Notes: generated from the sequence alone by a model not told the origin. A stretch of 64,000 bases of DNA from Flaccisagitta enflata (GCA_965153355.1 OZ231126.1:102424001-102488000), one strand, 5' to 3'. Positions 1 to 11,637 are shown, counted from the stretch's first letter. Numbers and translations: made by a program.

Positions 1-2745
1 GGCCTGTCAAGCCAAAAGGGTGTTTTTGATGTACAACCCTCAAAATTGAAATATTGCAAAAATGGTCAAAATTTTAAAAATCTTCATTCTTGGGCTTGTT
101 GGGTGGGAAAACATCAAGGAAGGTGGTGGGTGGGTGGTTGTGCCCCATGGGGTAGGCAAATTGGCCAAAATTGAGGTCCTGATGGTGGTTGTAAAATGAC
201 GAAAATTCAAAATGTTGATTTTGGTCAAATATGTTGTAACTTGATGATTTGAGCAAAAAATCAGAATCATGGGTTAAAAATGCCAAATATCCTTGTGTGG
301 TTCGATCGATTTACCATTCACTTTGAACACACGGTTGGAGAAAATATTTTGGCTCAATCTCACTCAAAAACACTCAAGAAGCTTGTGAATTTTGTCCATT
401 TTCATTCAAAAATGGCACCTCAGAAGTCTCACAAAGTACAGCAAAAAATTACTTTTTTGACCATTTGACCTATACCATTGGGGGTTTTATAGAGGGCTCA
501 TGGTCGAATTTGGGGCTGGCTGTGAAATCATAGTTGGGGTATAATTAGTTTAAGTCCCCGAGCTCTTTCCTTGGCTTCCTGGAGGCTTCCACGAGCTACT
601 CGGCCTCTGTACAGGTGGCCAAAAAGGCTAAACAAGGCCAAAAATGTCAAAAAAGCTCCAAAATTCAAATTTTTATGGTTAATTTGATTAGAAGAACCAA
701 AATGTCTTTCTAGTTTACTCAGTTATATCTTATGGAATTGGGCTATGCTGAAAAATGACCAGCCAAAGCCGTGGGGGTCTCTAAGGACCCCAAAATGGCC
801 ACAAAAGGTCAAAAAATGACTCATTTTAGGGAATATCATAAAATAATGAAAAATAATGAAATTTGATTATCAAAGCATCGATTCATGCAAAAATATAGTT
901 TCAGTGAAGTACAAGAGACTAGAAATAGCAAAAAAAATCGACCCTCATGGCTGTATCAGGCCAAAAACAGGTCAAATATAGCCAAAGTAGGCTTAAAATG
1001 ACAAAAAAGCTTCAAAATTCAAATTTTTTGGTTAATTAGATTAGAAAAACCAAAATGACTTTGCAGTTTACTCAGTTAAAACTTTTGGAACTGTGCTCTG
1101 CTGAAGAACAACCAGCGAAAGCCCTGGGGGGGCTCTAAGGACCCCACAATGGCCAAAAAAAGGGCCAAAAATGACTCATTTTAGGAATTATCAAAAAATA
1201 ATCTTTCCGCCAGGTTGTTAACCGTCATCATTAATGATTTCTTTGAAGCTTTTTTGTCATTTTAAGCCAACTTTGGCTATATTTGACCTGTTTTTGGCCT
1301 GATACAGCAATGAGGGTCAAATTTTTTTGCTATTTCTAGTCTCTTGTACTTCACTGAGACTATATTTTTGCATGAATCGATGATTTGATAAAAAAATTTC
1401 AATATTTTTCATTATTTTTCTGTAATCCCTAAAATGAGTCATTTTTGGCCCTTTTTTTGACATTTTGGGGTCCTTAGAGCCCCCCCAGGGCTTTCGCTGG
1501 TTGTTCTTCAGCAGAGCACAGTTCCATAAGTTTTAACTGAGTAAACTACAAAGACATTTTGGTTTTTCTAATCAAATTAACCAAAAAATTTGAATTTTGA
1601 AGCTTTTTTGTCATTTTAAGCCTACTTTGGCTATATTTGACCTGTTTTTGGCCTGATACAGCCATGAGGGTCGATTTTTTTTGCTATTTCTAGTCTCTTG
1701 TACTTCACTTAAACTATATTTTGCATGAATCAATGATTTGATAAAAAAAATTTCATTATTTTTCATTATTTTTTGATATTCCCTGAAATAAGTCATTTTT
1801 TGCCCTTTTGTGGCCATTTTGGGGTCCTTAGAGACTCCCACGGCTTTTGCTGGTCATTTTTCAGCATAGCCCAATTCCATAAGATATAACTGAGTAAACT
1901 AGAAAGACATTTTGGTTCTTCTAATCAAATTAACCAAAAAATTTGAATTTTGGAGCTTTTTTGACATTTTTGGCCTTTTTTAGCCTTTTTGGCCACCTGT
2001 ACAGAGGCCGAGTAACTCGTGGAAGCCTCCAGGAAGCCAAGGAAAGAGCTCGGGGACTTCATCTAACTAAACCCCAACTATGATTTCACAGCCAGCCCCA
2101 AATTCGATCATGAGCCCTCTATGAAACACCCCAAGTGGTATAGGTCAAACAGTCAAAAAAGTAATTTTTTGCTGTACTTTGCAAGACTACTGAGGCACCA
2201 TTTTTTAATGAAAATGGACAAAATTCACAAGCCTCTGAAAGTTTTTTGAGTGCTCTTTTGAATGAGATTAACCAAAAATATTTTCTCCTAACCGTTTAAG
2301 AGATGTCAGCCTTCAAAGTTGAATGGTAGATACCCTGAAATCAATAAAAACCACAAGGGCTGTTATTTGGCATTTTTGACCCATGATTCTGATTTACATT
2401 TGGTTTTTTCGCTAAAATCATCAAGTTACAACATATTTTGACCAAAAAAATCAACATTTTGAATTTTCGTCATTTTTTACAACCACCTCCATCAGGACCT
2501 CAATTTTGGCCAATCTGACCCCTGCCCCCACCCCATGGGGCCCCCCCTGACCACCCACCCCACCACCTTCCTGGATGTCTTTCCTGCCCAAGAATGAAGA
2601 TTTTTGGCAAAATTTTGATCATTTTGCAATATTTATTTTGAGGTTGTACATCAAAAACTCCCTTTTTGGGCCCTGACAGGCCAACTGAGAAGTGGTGAGT
2701 CCGAGGACTCAGAAAATCGGCTGATGATTTTTGTGTCATGCTAAC
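1..2745. mobile_element. Foldback element (long inverted repeat), left end outside window
   Basis: The first ~620 bases return as reverse complement at about 1990-2682; for example GGCCTCTGTACAGGTGGCC (602-620) matches GGCCACCTGTACAGAGGCC (1991-2009), and base 1 pairs near 2682. Inside, a module of ~350 bases occurs in tandem and inverted: roughly 650-1010 and 1010-1200 on the left, 1248-1610 and 1610-1985 on the right, so the right arm carries one extra partial copy that forms the loop near 1200-1425. No transposase reading frame is visible. The short ORFs here are not conserved between modules. The right end abuts a retroelement that has lost its 5' part, so the foldback may have inserted into it; the left terminus and any target duplication cannot be seen. 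Confidence 0.8.
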
Positions 2746-2803
2746 CTAATAACGTGCCCAAACTTTCTGCACAGGCGTTTTTTGCATTTTTGGGAAATCC
2801 TGA

Positions 2804-3611
2804 ACACGCCAGCGTCAACATGCTCTCATGCTGGCCAGGGTTCACAAGCAAAAACCTGGTCAAAGCATTGAGAGCTATTATGAGAGTCATGTTGACGTGC
2901 ACGAGGAGACTGGGCGCCCAATTGATGATTCATCGGAAGCTTTCATTGACGGGATATATAACCATACGCTTAGGCGTTACGTGCGCATGCACGATTACGG
3001 AGATGATAGAACCTTATCTGCCATTAGGTCGTTCGCTTCAAAGACGTCGCAAAATCTGCGTATGGAAGAGAAAGCGTGACGCAGCCGACAGCGACAACGA
3101 AGTATCGAGGCGTAAACTTCAGAAGAGGGAGTTTCCGTGGAACAGGCACCATCTCGGCTTTCAACAGAACGGCTGGGGCCGTCCGGGGCCGAGGAGCAGG
3201 CCGTTCACAAGGCCGGGGCGCGGCCGCGGCCGGGGGTTTCACGCGAAGGGGAGCTTCCGTCCCTTTCCAAGGCAGAGCGATGTCCCGGGGCGCGGCGATG
3301 AGGGGCCGTGCGTCAACGACGGGAACGCGTGGTGCGGCAACTAGAGGAAGAAATGTGTCGTCATTTAGCCAAAATAACACTCAGGCCGAAGCGGCCAAAG
3401 CGGCTAACACGTACGGCCTAAGGGGCTGTTACGCTTGCGGAGCTATGGGGCATACCTTCGAGCCGCACTTCCGGTCCTGCGTCAATTTTTGTCCCTATTG
3501 TAAGAAGACGTTCAATCGGAACGAATGCATTTTTCTTCACTTTGTCGCAAGATGCCTAAGGATAAAGCGGAAAGGGTTAAATTGTTAAAAGAAGCGTTTT
3601 CTAAGAAGTGA
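2804..3611 (+). pseudogene. Ty3-like gag remnant, 5'-truncated and frame-broken
   Basis: The frame from ATG 2828 to the stop at 3077-3079 reads like the core of a retrotransposon Gag: a KQKPGQSIESYYE stretch, then FIDGIYNHTLRRYVR, the usual 'RxxPGES..Y..F..GL...lR' pattern. A second frame (about 3076-3588) continues with an Arg/Gly-rich region (RGRG and RGG repeats) and a CYACGAMGH zinc-knuckle-like cluster followed by CPYCKK. A third frame near 3520-3611 ends in a Lys-rich helix, KMPKDKAERVKLLKEAF. One protein spread over three frames implies at least two indels; programmed shifting is less likely because no classic slippery heptamer sits at the joins. A stop at 2801 closes the first frame upstream, so the Gag N-terminus and 5' LTR are missing. 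Confidence 0.7.
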
Positions 3612-3641
3612 CGGTTAGATTCGGTAGCTGCTGTAAATGAC

Positions 3642-6600
3642 ATGGCCCAGGAGAAAATGATGATGATTAGTGATGATATAAATCAAAGTTGTGATACTAT
3701 GCCTTGTAATCAAAGTTGTGATACTATGCCTTCTAATAATAACTCATGTGTTATCGTTAACTGTGATAAAATTGCTGATGACTCATCTTGTGCTGATAAT
3801 TTACATGCTTCAAATGATTCTTACTGTGATAAAAATGATCATTGTGAAACTATTTACCCCATTTACGCTAATAAAAATTCACCAAATAAAGTGAAATTGG
3901 CGTCGAGTTATAATCCAACGGACAAAGCTGTAAACATCTCAGCTTTTAGAAAGAAGAGAGGTAAATACTATCTGGCATCAAAGATAGCTTCATCTACAGT
4001 AATTTTATTCTGTGATAGTGCAGCTGACATTTCTATAACGGATTACGCAACGAGTAGATTGGGTACGGTGGAAAAGTTGACCACACCCATAAAAATAAGG
4101 TCATTTGATAATAATTCTGTCCAAGAAATCACAGAAATGTCAACATTGAAACTGCATTTTGGTTCAGTTATAGCGATCATGAAATTTTATGTTTGTAAAA
4201 CTGAATTCTCAATGATTGGCATAGACATGCTGAGAAATAGTAAATTAAACCTGTCATTAAACACAAAAACAGAGATTTTTTGGATTGATAGGTACCCCAT
4301 AAAAACATCATGTTCTCCAGAGGAAGCGGCGAGAGAATTGAGTGTGAGAATGAATGAAAATAAAGTTAGAAAAGAGAGGAAGATACAGGCGAGGAGGCAA
4401 AATTGGGCTAGATCAAGTCATAAACAGACAGCGAGGCCGTACAGTCTGACGGACATAGAGGTGACAACGGACTATAAAATGGATCCGACTTGTAAAAGTG
4501 TGTTTCTGAGTTTATTTGACGGAGATAATGAAATAGAGGAGGTATATATACCGTCCTTAATGTTACACGAACCGAGAGAGAAGTTTTACATCACTGTGGA
4601 AAACAAAAGTGATAATAGTATTGTATTCGCAAAAGGAACGGCGATAGGAGAAGTAAAGCGGTGTAGTGATAGACCAGGAAGACATACAGTTATGTCATAT
4701 GATAGAGAGGAGGTTCAGACGATGATCCGATCGATGCGAAACATAACTTGCGCTGAAATTTCGACCGAACAAAAGTCCCCTTTTGTTTCGCACTGTGGGA
4801 AAGAAGGGGCGGAAAAGGCGAATAAATGTGGGGGAGGAAATATCAATTTTCAAAATGCTATAACTCCCCAACAACACATAGTAGACAAAAATCAAGCACC
4901 TAACGGGACTCAGGGTGACCAGACGAACAATTTGCAATATTCTAACGTGAATTTTGAGCAAAATGTTGGTAACCCCCAATTATGCAAATTAGGTGAAAAC
5001 ACTAAATCGGCTATAACTTTGGAAGGAAGGTCCGTGGAAGAAAAAGGAAAGCAGAAAATTGACCACAAAAATATGACGGACAAAGTGACAAGCCTAAACA
5101 GTAAGAAAGTGGACTTTGAAAAACCAAAAGTTTTAAAATCTTCAAAAACAAGATACGAAGATGTCATAACGGACGGAAAACCAGTAAATTTATCAGAACT
5201 GGTTGAGAGAGATAAGGTGGATAATGAAAAATTTGCAAAATGTTTGAAGGATGGAATGGCCATTGATCTGGATTTTGACGTTCCGGAGCCCAATATACCG
5301 GTCGACGGTACCCCTGTCGATGTTAACGCCGAGCGTAGACGTAGTAGAGGCTGTAAATTTTGGCCAGATAAAGAAAAATATCTCAAAATGTTTGATGTTT
5401 CAACGGTAGATGAGGAGTTGGTACCGGAGGTGAAGGCTCTAATGTACGATTTCCGTCATATCATGTTCAATGAGGACTGTCCATCCCAGTTCCACCGTGG
5501 AATAGAAATGCCACCGATAAAGATAAACATACAGAAAAACGCGGCGCCATTCCCACGAATCCCACCAAGGCGAATGAGCGCGGAAAAACTCAAACATTTA
5601 AAGGAGCATATATCTACTATGCTTGAACGCGGGATTATTGAGGAGCTACCTGACGCCTCAGATGCCTTCATAAACCCCGCGTCCATTGTAATCGAGTCTC
5701 GTTGGATACCGGCAGAGCACCGCATGAAAACCAAAAGTAGGCTGGTGATTGATTGCAGGGAGTTTAACCTTCGAAGTACACCTGTACAGTACCCTATCCC
5801 CATAAGTGACCAATTTTTTAATGAAATTGCTACAGAAGGATATTGTGTTTTTACAAATTTGGACACGACGGCAATGTATTACCAGTTCCTTGTTGACAAA
5901 AACAGTGCAAAAAGGTATCTGGCATTCCATTGTCCGTTGCTGTCCCGGATTTTTATACTGAAACGTTTAGCCATGGGTTGGTCAAACTCACCTTCCATAT
6001 GTCAAAATTTTATGGAGAAAATTTTTCGAAAAAGTGGGGCTAAAAATTCTTTTGTCTGTGTGGATGACATCAGTGTAAGGAGCCTTGACCAGAAAACTCA
6101 TGTGCGCGAAGATTTGGCCCTGGCACTGGCAGTATGTTCGAAATATAACATACTGCTCAGCCCAAAGAAAGTTGACCTAATGAAACCAGACATTAGGGTA
6201 TTGGGGTATCAATTGTCACAGGGGGCAAAATCTTTATCAGATGAGAAAAAGAAAAAGATATCTGAAATGGAGTTTCCACGGGATAAAAAAGAGGCCGTGT
6301 CGAAGGCGGCATTTTTTTCGTATTTTATACCCGTGGCCCCATTATTATCTGAAAAGTTATCGCACCTCAGAAGGCTCGCGCACCCCACTGTGCGGTTTAA
6401 GCCGTCACCCGGGGATACAAAAGCGTTTGAGGAATTGAAAGCTTATTTATTGGATGATACCGTGGGTGTAATACGGACTATAACAAATGACCCAAAAGCG
6501 GTAACACTCGTATGGACGGACTCTAGCACTACAAGTATTTCCGGCATAATTACACAAGCTTTATACCCCCTCCCCGATTCAAAACTCGATCCAACAAAGA

Positions 6601-8825
6601 GATATTTGCATATTGTAGCATGTTGGAGTAGACGTATTGACGATTCAATGAGCGCATGGCCCATATGGCTCCTCGAGCTGGTGGCGCTCGAGGAGACCAC
6701 GCGCAAATTTGAACATTACTTGTCGGGAAGATGCTGGTTTTCTTTGGTGGATAATTCTACAGTACGACGATGGAGTTCGTTAGAGGCGGTGCCAAAAGAT
6801 TTGGCAAGACGGTTGATGAGATTGCAGAAGTTTAACTTTAGAGTCCTATTCATAGAGACGCGATTGAATTTGTCAGATTGGGCAATGCGCTGCTCAACAG
6901 ATGACAAACCCATATGTAAGTATGAGAGGTTCTTGGATGGAAGAATATACGCTCCAGACGGATCCGCTATTCCGTGGAAGAATTTATTTTCCAGAAAGAT
7001 GGCGGACGAGGCGACTGACTTCTTTACACGTAAGAGAAACCAGGAAATGGCGTTCGCAATGGATCCTCGCGAGAAGGTGGTCGACGAGGACAATGGCGTA
7101 AAAGAGGACGTGAAAGAGTTGTCGCGTGCGTTGGAGATTAAGCCGAGCAAAGGTCATGAGAAGAAGATGAGTGTATCTGAAATAATAGCGGCATATACAC
7201 TAAACGACGAACTGGTGGACCGTGGTTACGACGAACCTACAGAGGACCCCCAGCTGGACGAAGATTTGACGAGCGACTTCAAGCCAGAAAGGTTTAAAGG
7301 AAAGAAGCTCGAGTGGGTGAAAGAACTACAATCTAATGATGATATTATTGATGAGATAAAGAAGATTATAATTGAAAATGGCAAGGTAGGGAAAACAGAA
7401 GCCCTTTCTAGGCCAAAGGAGGTACAGGCTTTCTTAAGAAACCGGTCATTGTTCAAAATCAATGATGACGGCATATTGATGAGATTGTGGCATACAGATG
7501 GAGGTGAAATAACAGCGCTTATAGTGGTAGGCGCAGAGAAAATGAAAGCTATTATAAAGGACACACACTCGGGTATATCATCCCCAAATAAACACGCGGG
7601 AAGAAGGAGGACATTTCAATGCCTAACAAAAAGGTACTTTTGTTTCTCATTACGTAATTTGTTAGCTTCTCAGCTTACAAAATGTGCAGTATGCCAACTA
7701 AATAAGCATAAAAGAGGAATGGGAAACAAGTCAGGAAATAAAATATCTTTAGAACCAAATGTTTCTGCTGAAATAGATTTGTGTGGGCCAATCAATACTG
7801 GCTGGGCAAGTGATAGTAATGGCCAGGGAAAATATATATACCTGTACTGTGACGAGTTCAGTAGATTCGTGGTCCCAAAAATTCTTTCTTCTACAGCTGA
7901 TGACCAAATCCTGACGGCATTGATAGAGACGAGGGAAAGGCTTTGTGGCCTGCCCTATAGAATTCAATGCGATAATGCGATCGCAAGAAAGGGTAGTAAA
8001 TCATACAAATTCCTAACTGATCTAGGGGTAGAAGTAAGCCATGGTTTGGCTAATTGCTCTCGTTCGCAAACAAAAGTTGAAAGGTGCATAGGAACTTTCA
8101 TGAGGACTTTGACAACCCTACAGACAGAGAACCCCGGTGGGTCATTCACAAAATTGGTATCTGAAACAGCTTTTGTCCAAACCTCAACCGAGTCTATAGC
8201 TCTAGGTAATGGCAGTTACTCACCTAAGTCACTTCATTACACTAATGCCCCATCAAACTTTCTCCGACATCGTGGTGACCCTAGCGACACTTCGACTCCG
8301 GCAGCGACGGCAGCAAAGGTGGCGTGTGAAAGGACGCGATACTGGGACGTTAGGAACTATATGAAAAGGACAAAAATGACCTCAGCTACTGACTACACAC
8401 GTTTGTTACAACCGGGTGATATTTGTCTGAAGAAACGGACAGTTTTCCCTTCTCATTCACCCAAGAAACTTTGTTATAAAATTAACTTCGAAATATGGAA
8501 GGTAAAGAGCAGAGTAGCAACTAATAGCTATCGGATGACAAATCTGAGAAATGGTAATGAACTGATAATAGCTGGTGATATATTGGTTAAGCTGAATAAC
8601 ATTACCGAAGACGAGGCTTTGGATATGTGTGATGAGATGGAGAGAATTGCGAATCGAGAGGCAGCGGTAACCCGAGCGAAGATTGATGAGGAAGCATCGC
8701 ACGGGGCGCATGGCGCGGGCGCGCGATGGCGTAGTGCACGACGGCGCAACGCTCGAGAGGGACGCGAAACCCACGAGGAAGTGGAGGATCCTAATCTTGA
8801 ACGACTTTTTAAGGAAGACGAGTGA
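3642..8825 (+). CDS. pol: Ty3-like Pol polyprotein: protease, reverse transcriptase, RNase H, integrase
   Basis: A 1,727-residue uninterrupted frame; it opens at 3612 and the first ATG is at 3642. Domains in order: aspartic protease with a DSAAD active-site loop near residue 124 and a MIGIDML flap-partner motif near 212; a poorly conserved linker to about 540; reverse transcriptase at about 640-870 with motif A NLDTTAMYYQF, motif B AMGWSNSPSICQ and motif C VCVDDI (YxDD replaced by CVDD); RNase H at about 950-1080 (WTDSS, VDNST, LSDWAMR); integrase with an H-H-C-C zinc finger near 1308-1352 (CAVC) and a D-D-E core EIDLCGP, QCDNA, KVER near 1377-1480. The protease-RT-RNaseH-IN order and RT motifs fit the Ty3 lineage rather than BEL/Pao or Copia. 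The frame is intact while gag is broken. The C-terminus is Arg/Glu-rich. No chromodomain is evident. Confidence 0.9.
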   Translation: MAQEKMMMISDDINQSCDTMPCNQSCDTMPSNNNSCVIVNCDKIADDSSCADNLHASNDSYCDKNDHCETIYPIYANKNSPNKVKLASSYNPTDKAVNISAFRKKRGKYYLASKIASSTVILFCDSAADISITDYATSRLGTVEKLTTPIKIRSFDNNSVQEITEMSTLKLHFGSVIAIMKFYVCKTEFSMIGIDMLRNSKLNLSLNTKTEIFWIDRYPIKTSCSPEEAARELSVRMNENKVRKERKIQARRQNWARSSHKQTARPYSLTDIEVTTDYKMDPTCKSVFLSLFDGDNEIEEVYIPSLMLHEPREKFYITVENKSDNSIVFAKGTAIGEVKRCSDRPGRHTVMSYDREEVQTMIRSMRNITCAEISTEQKSPFVSHCGKEGAEKANKCGGGNINFQNAITPQQHIVDKNQAPNGTQGDQTNNLQYSNVNFEQNVGNPQLCKLGENTKSAITLEGRSVEEKGKQKIDHKNMTDKVTSLNSKKVDFEKPKVLKSSKTRYEDVITDGKPVNLSELVERDKVDNEKFAKCLKDGMAIDLDFDVPEPNIPVDGTPVDVNAERRRSRGCKFWPDKEKYLKMFDVSTVDEELVPEVKALMYDFRHIMFNEDCPSQFHRGIEMPPIKINIQKNAAPFPRIPPRRMSAEKLKHLKEHISTMLERGIIEELPDASDAFINPASIVIESRWIPAEHRMKTKSRLVIDCREFNLRSTPVQYPIPISDQFFNEIATEGYCVFTNLDTTAMYYQFLVDKNSAKRYLAFHCPLLSRIFILKRLAMGWSNSPSICQNFMEKIFRKSGAKNSFVCVDDISVRSLDQKTHVREDLALALAVCSKYNILLSPKKVDLMKPDIRVLGYQLSQGAKSLSDEKKKKISEMEFPRDKKEAVSKAAFFSYFIPVAPLLSEKLSHLRRLAHPTVRFKPSPGDTKAFEELKAYLLDDTVGVIRTITNDPKAVTLVWTDSSTTSISGIITQALYPLPDSKLDPTKRYLHIVACWSRRIDDSMSAWPIWLLELVALEETTRKFEHYLSGRCWFSLVDNSTVRRWSSLEAVPKDLARRLMRLQKFNFRVLFIETRLNLSDWAMRCSTDDKPICKYERFLDGRIYAPDGSAIPWKNLFSRKMADEATDFFTRKRNQEMAFAMDPREKVVDEDNGVKEDVKELSRALEIKPSKGHEKKMSVSEIIAAYTLNDELVDRGYDEPTEDPQLDEDLTSDFKPERFKGKKLEWVKELQSNDDIIDEIKKIIIENGKVGKTEALSRPKEVQAFLRNRSLFKINDDGILMRLWHTDGGEITALIVVGAEKMKAIIKDTHSGISSPNKHAGRRRTFQCLTKRYFCFSLRNLLASQLTKCAVCQLNKHKRGMGNKSGNKISLEPNVSAEIDLCGPINTGWASDSNGQGKYIYLYCDEFSRFVVPKILSSTADDQILTALIETRERLCGLPYRIQCDNAIARKGSKSYKFLTDLGVEVSHGLANCSRSQTKVERCIGTFMRTLTTLQTENPGGSFTKLVSETAFVQTSTESIALGNGSYSPKSLHYTNAPSNFLRHRGDPSDTSTPAATAAKVACERTRYWDVRNYMKRTKMTSATDYTRLLQPGDICLKKRTVFPSHSPKKLCYKINFEIWKVKSRVATNSYRMTNLRNGNELIIAGDILVKLNNITEDEALDMCDEMERIANREAAVTRAKIDEEASHGAHGAGARWRSARRRNAREGRETHEEVEDPNLERLFKEDE

Positions 8826-9260
8826 CCGGTTAGGACAACACGATCCGGTCATACTTACTAAATTAATTTCATTCCTGCGTCCCTAACTAATGAATGGCAA
8901 CTTCAATTTGCCAATTCACTAATGATCTAGCTAAAAGGCAAAAGGTCACAATAGCAATGGCACCATCAAATGGGCGACGGAAGATGCAGTTGGTCAACCT
9001 CAATGATTTTATTATAGTTAATATGTTTTCAATCATTGAGGGGTGTCATTTGTTTATGACACATCAATTTAAATCTTAAACCATGAAAAGACGGAGCCTA
9101 ACCTAAAGCAATTTTGAAATAAATGAACAACAGAAAAATATAAAAGCTCCATTTACACCGAAGTTGAGCGACAGACACGCTCAAGGGAAGCAAGTCTGTC
9201 AGAATCGGTCCTGTTGAGGGGCAGGGGACGAGCAGGTGGGAGCACGGGTGGGGAGTCTGG
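8826..9260. other. 3' flank of the retroelement and poly(A) signals
   Basis: No coding sequence seen. AATAAA at 9118-9123 on the plus strand lies ~290 bases after the pol stop and is a candidate retroelement poly(A) signal. TTTATT at 9008-9013 reads AATAAA on the minus strand, ~250 bases beyond the stop of the minus-strand exon at 9261, and could serve that gene. A convincing 3' LTR cannot be delimited because no 5' LTR is present for comparison. Confidence 0.35.
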
Positions 9261-9484
9261 TCACTCGTAGTGCTCCTCGTCCGGCTCTCCGTCACCCCGA
9301 GCAAGACGAACCCGGATCCGGCCGACGACATGGAGGAAACCCTCCCATGCGCGTTCGGCAAGATGCGGATTCTGCTTGATGAGGACGACGGACAGCACGA
9401 AGAGGGCAATCCCGAGCACGCTGTACCCCACCACATGCCCCCACTCAATCGACCCCCCCTCCCTGGCTTTCCACCACCTGGCCA
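9261..9484 (-). CDS. Candidate 3'-terminal exon with one membrane helix, unrecognised
   Basis: On the minus strand a CCACTACCCTAAG acceptor ends at 9485. The exon then reads about 74 codons to a TGA at 9261-9263. It contains a strongly hydrophobic helix (GYSVLGIALFVLSVVLI) followed by a basic and then acidic tail ending DEEHYE, as in a small cytoplasmic tail of a membrane protein. The exon begins in phase 1, matching the phase-1 donor of the Ser-rich exon at 13275-14435, so the two could be spliced together. It does not match the phase of the exons at 11002-11328 or 10265-10415. No family is recognised and the exon call rests only on splice signals and composition. Confidence 0.35.
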
Positions 9485-10264
9485 CTTAGGGTAGTGGTCG
9501 GTCCAGTGGTAAGACAGTGGTAAGAGGACTGTGGTCATAGGGGTCAAAGAAAGAATGGTTAAATAACCCTTTCATGGCCTCAGTCATTTTACCAACAGGA
9601 GGATAAAACTCAAATTGGTGTAATACTAAAGTAAGAAGTCAAAGCTTTAAAAATCAAGAAAAAGTTTTGAACAAATCTGTGACCACCCTTTACAAAAGGA
9701 ACTGAAGGTGAAAAACCTTAAGAAAAGCCCAGAAGAAAAAACCTAACAATGGGTAAATTAAAATTCCGCCGGAAGTCGATTTTTAGCGCCTAGAAAACTG
9801 GTCATGGAAAAAGCATGAGAATAATAAAGGTAGCTAGCTTTAAAAATAATTAAACTAGTGATGATGCCTATCAATCTGAATATGTACATTATTGTTGTAA
9901 CAATGCTGTATAAACTGACTATTTTTTTTCCTTGTATGACACGTAATTCTGCGACATTTTTTTATGTCGATTTGTTAATTTGGAACTTTGATTTTTTTCT
10001 ACTGAAAAATATTTTTTTTTTAATATGATGAAAACGTTACTATAATAGGTTTGAAAGGCAATAGGCAAATGTTTGACGCTTTTTCTGAAATTGTCTCTGA
10101 AATTGTCTCTTTTCTGTTTAAAAATGCTGTGTTACACTGTCGAATAATAGTTAGTGAGATGCTTCATGACCGTGGGGCGCAAATTAGAAGAAATCAGCGG
10201 CGGTAAAAGTCATGAGCGGCGAGAAGCGCGGACGCATTTGGCGGGTGTCCGACGACCGCCAAAT
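9485..10264. other. AT-rich noncoding interval
   Basis: Homopolymer-rich, AT-rich sequence between candidate exons; no repeat family or gene recognised. Confidence 0.4.
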
Positions 10265-10415
10265 TTACACCGCAGTGTTGAGCGTGTCCGCAGCGTGAAT
10301 CGAGGCGCTGTCGGTCTCCGAGGGGTCGGTTGGACCGACATGCGAGGCGTCATTCACGTGGGCGGCAGCAGCTGGCGCGAGGGCGAGGTTGTCAGTATCC
10401 CCGTCACCCCCAATC
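10265..10415 (-). CDS. Candidate terminal exon, Ala/Asp-rich, unrecognised
   Basis: A TTCTAAATATGAACAG acceptor on the minus strand precedes GATTGGGGG at 10415. The exon needs two bases from its predecessor, which is what the donor at 11002 supplies: AG plus G gives Arg. It reads IGGDGDTDNLALAPAAAAHV and on to a TAA at 10265-10267, low in hydrophobics and rich in Ala, Asp, Ser and Thr. Together with 11002-11328 it makes a phase-consistent two-exon 3' end of a small membrane protein. No domain is recognised. Confidence 0.35.
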
Positions 10416-11001
10416 CTGTTCATATTTAGAAGAAAATAAGGAATTTTGGTCAATGATGTAATGCGGTATTCATTTGATTAAAAGTATTGTATTTTTTTCT
10501 CTAAATCTGTTCGCGTGCCGTTATGTAAAACAATTTCCAACATAAAATTTAGATATATAAAACCAAGTTGTTTATAATATTATACAAAAAGTGATCACTG
10601 AAAACATGAACAATATAAAATTGAGTACTCACCAAAAATTATAGTTATATTGTAATTCAATTGCAATACTTAAATGGCAATGTTGGAAATTGTTACTGGC
10701 AAATTTATTGAATTGACTATGAACATAGGCATAGCACAACTCGTTGAAATATCATTACTTATACGTCGACAACAAGCAGTCAAATTCAAGAAACCATTCG
10801 TCGAAGCTTCAACAAAGACAACAATCAACATCATATCATCGGGCAAAAACAAACAAATTGAAGCTATCAGTAAACAAACAAGCATAAAACATGCAATATA
10901 GTGCACAAATATCAAATTCGACGACATAACCATAAGCCAGAGATGCCTACAAATACAAAAACTTTAGCCATTTAAGAATACAGATCTCACCATTGCCTTA
11001 C

Positions 11002-11328
11002 CTGGCCGTGTTGGTCACGTTGAGGAAGTGAGTCTGCGGAGCAGTGGCCGCGGTAGACGGAAGCGCGGGCGCGAGAGTAGCGGCGGGAGTGGCGCAAACG
11101 CTGCGCGTGCAATAGCACCCGAGACCGAGACTCGTGATGAGGATGTGAAGGACGATAAGAACGATGGAAGCGGCGTCCAATTCTTCGACCATGTCGACGT
11201 TTTGGTGTATTTCCTCCTTCACATAATCTCGGGTAAGGTCACTTCCGGCGGGTAAGCACCTCGTCATCGACGGACGACGATGGTGGACCATGGCGTAGAG
11301 TAACAAAACGCAAGGTGGTCCTGCGGGC
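11002..11328 (-). CDS. Candidate exon with a transmembrane helix, unrecognised
   Basis: Good splice signals flank 109 codons on the minus strand: acceptor CTCTTGTTTTTACCCCTCGG-CAG just before 11328, and donor CAG|GTAAGG after 11002. Both ends are phase 2, so the exon is symmetric. The first ATG is at 11291. The protein has a short polar N-part (DYVKEEIHQNVDMVEELDAA), one hydrophobic helix (SIVLIVLHILITSLGLGCYC), then Ala/Thr/Pro-rich sequence ending HFLNVTNTA. It could be an internal exon of a longer membrane protein or hold the start codon. Its phase does not join the Ser-rich exon 2 kb upstream, so a missing exon or a separate gene is likely. Confidence 0.4.
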
Positions 11329-11637
11329 CTGCCGAGGGGTAAAAACAAGAGGAGATATAAAATATGGGCGATTAAGCCATATGATGGACGCGATATTCGG
11401 CTAAATACGACCCTACAAAGTTTACGGGCATGCGCAACGGATTTTATCTGGCTTGTAAGTCTTGTAGTAGTCAAATATTGTAAGTGCACAAAAGTTTAAA
11501 ATTGGAAATGTACACAGGAATAGACTACTTACTGACAGCCGACTCGAGTGAAAAAGGTCGCCAAATCATCTTGGAAGAGCGGCGTGATATCGACGGCGTT
11601 TTCTTGGGCCCACCGCTTGACATCGTCTCTTTAGGCT

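Noticed and set aside
3642-8825. BEL/Pao assignment of the retroelement
   Set aside because: RT motifs A-C, the NLSDWAMR RNase H end and domain order fit Ty3-like elements better.
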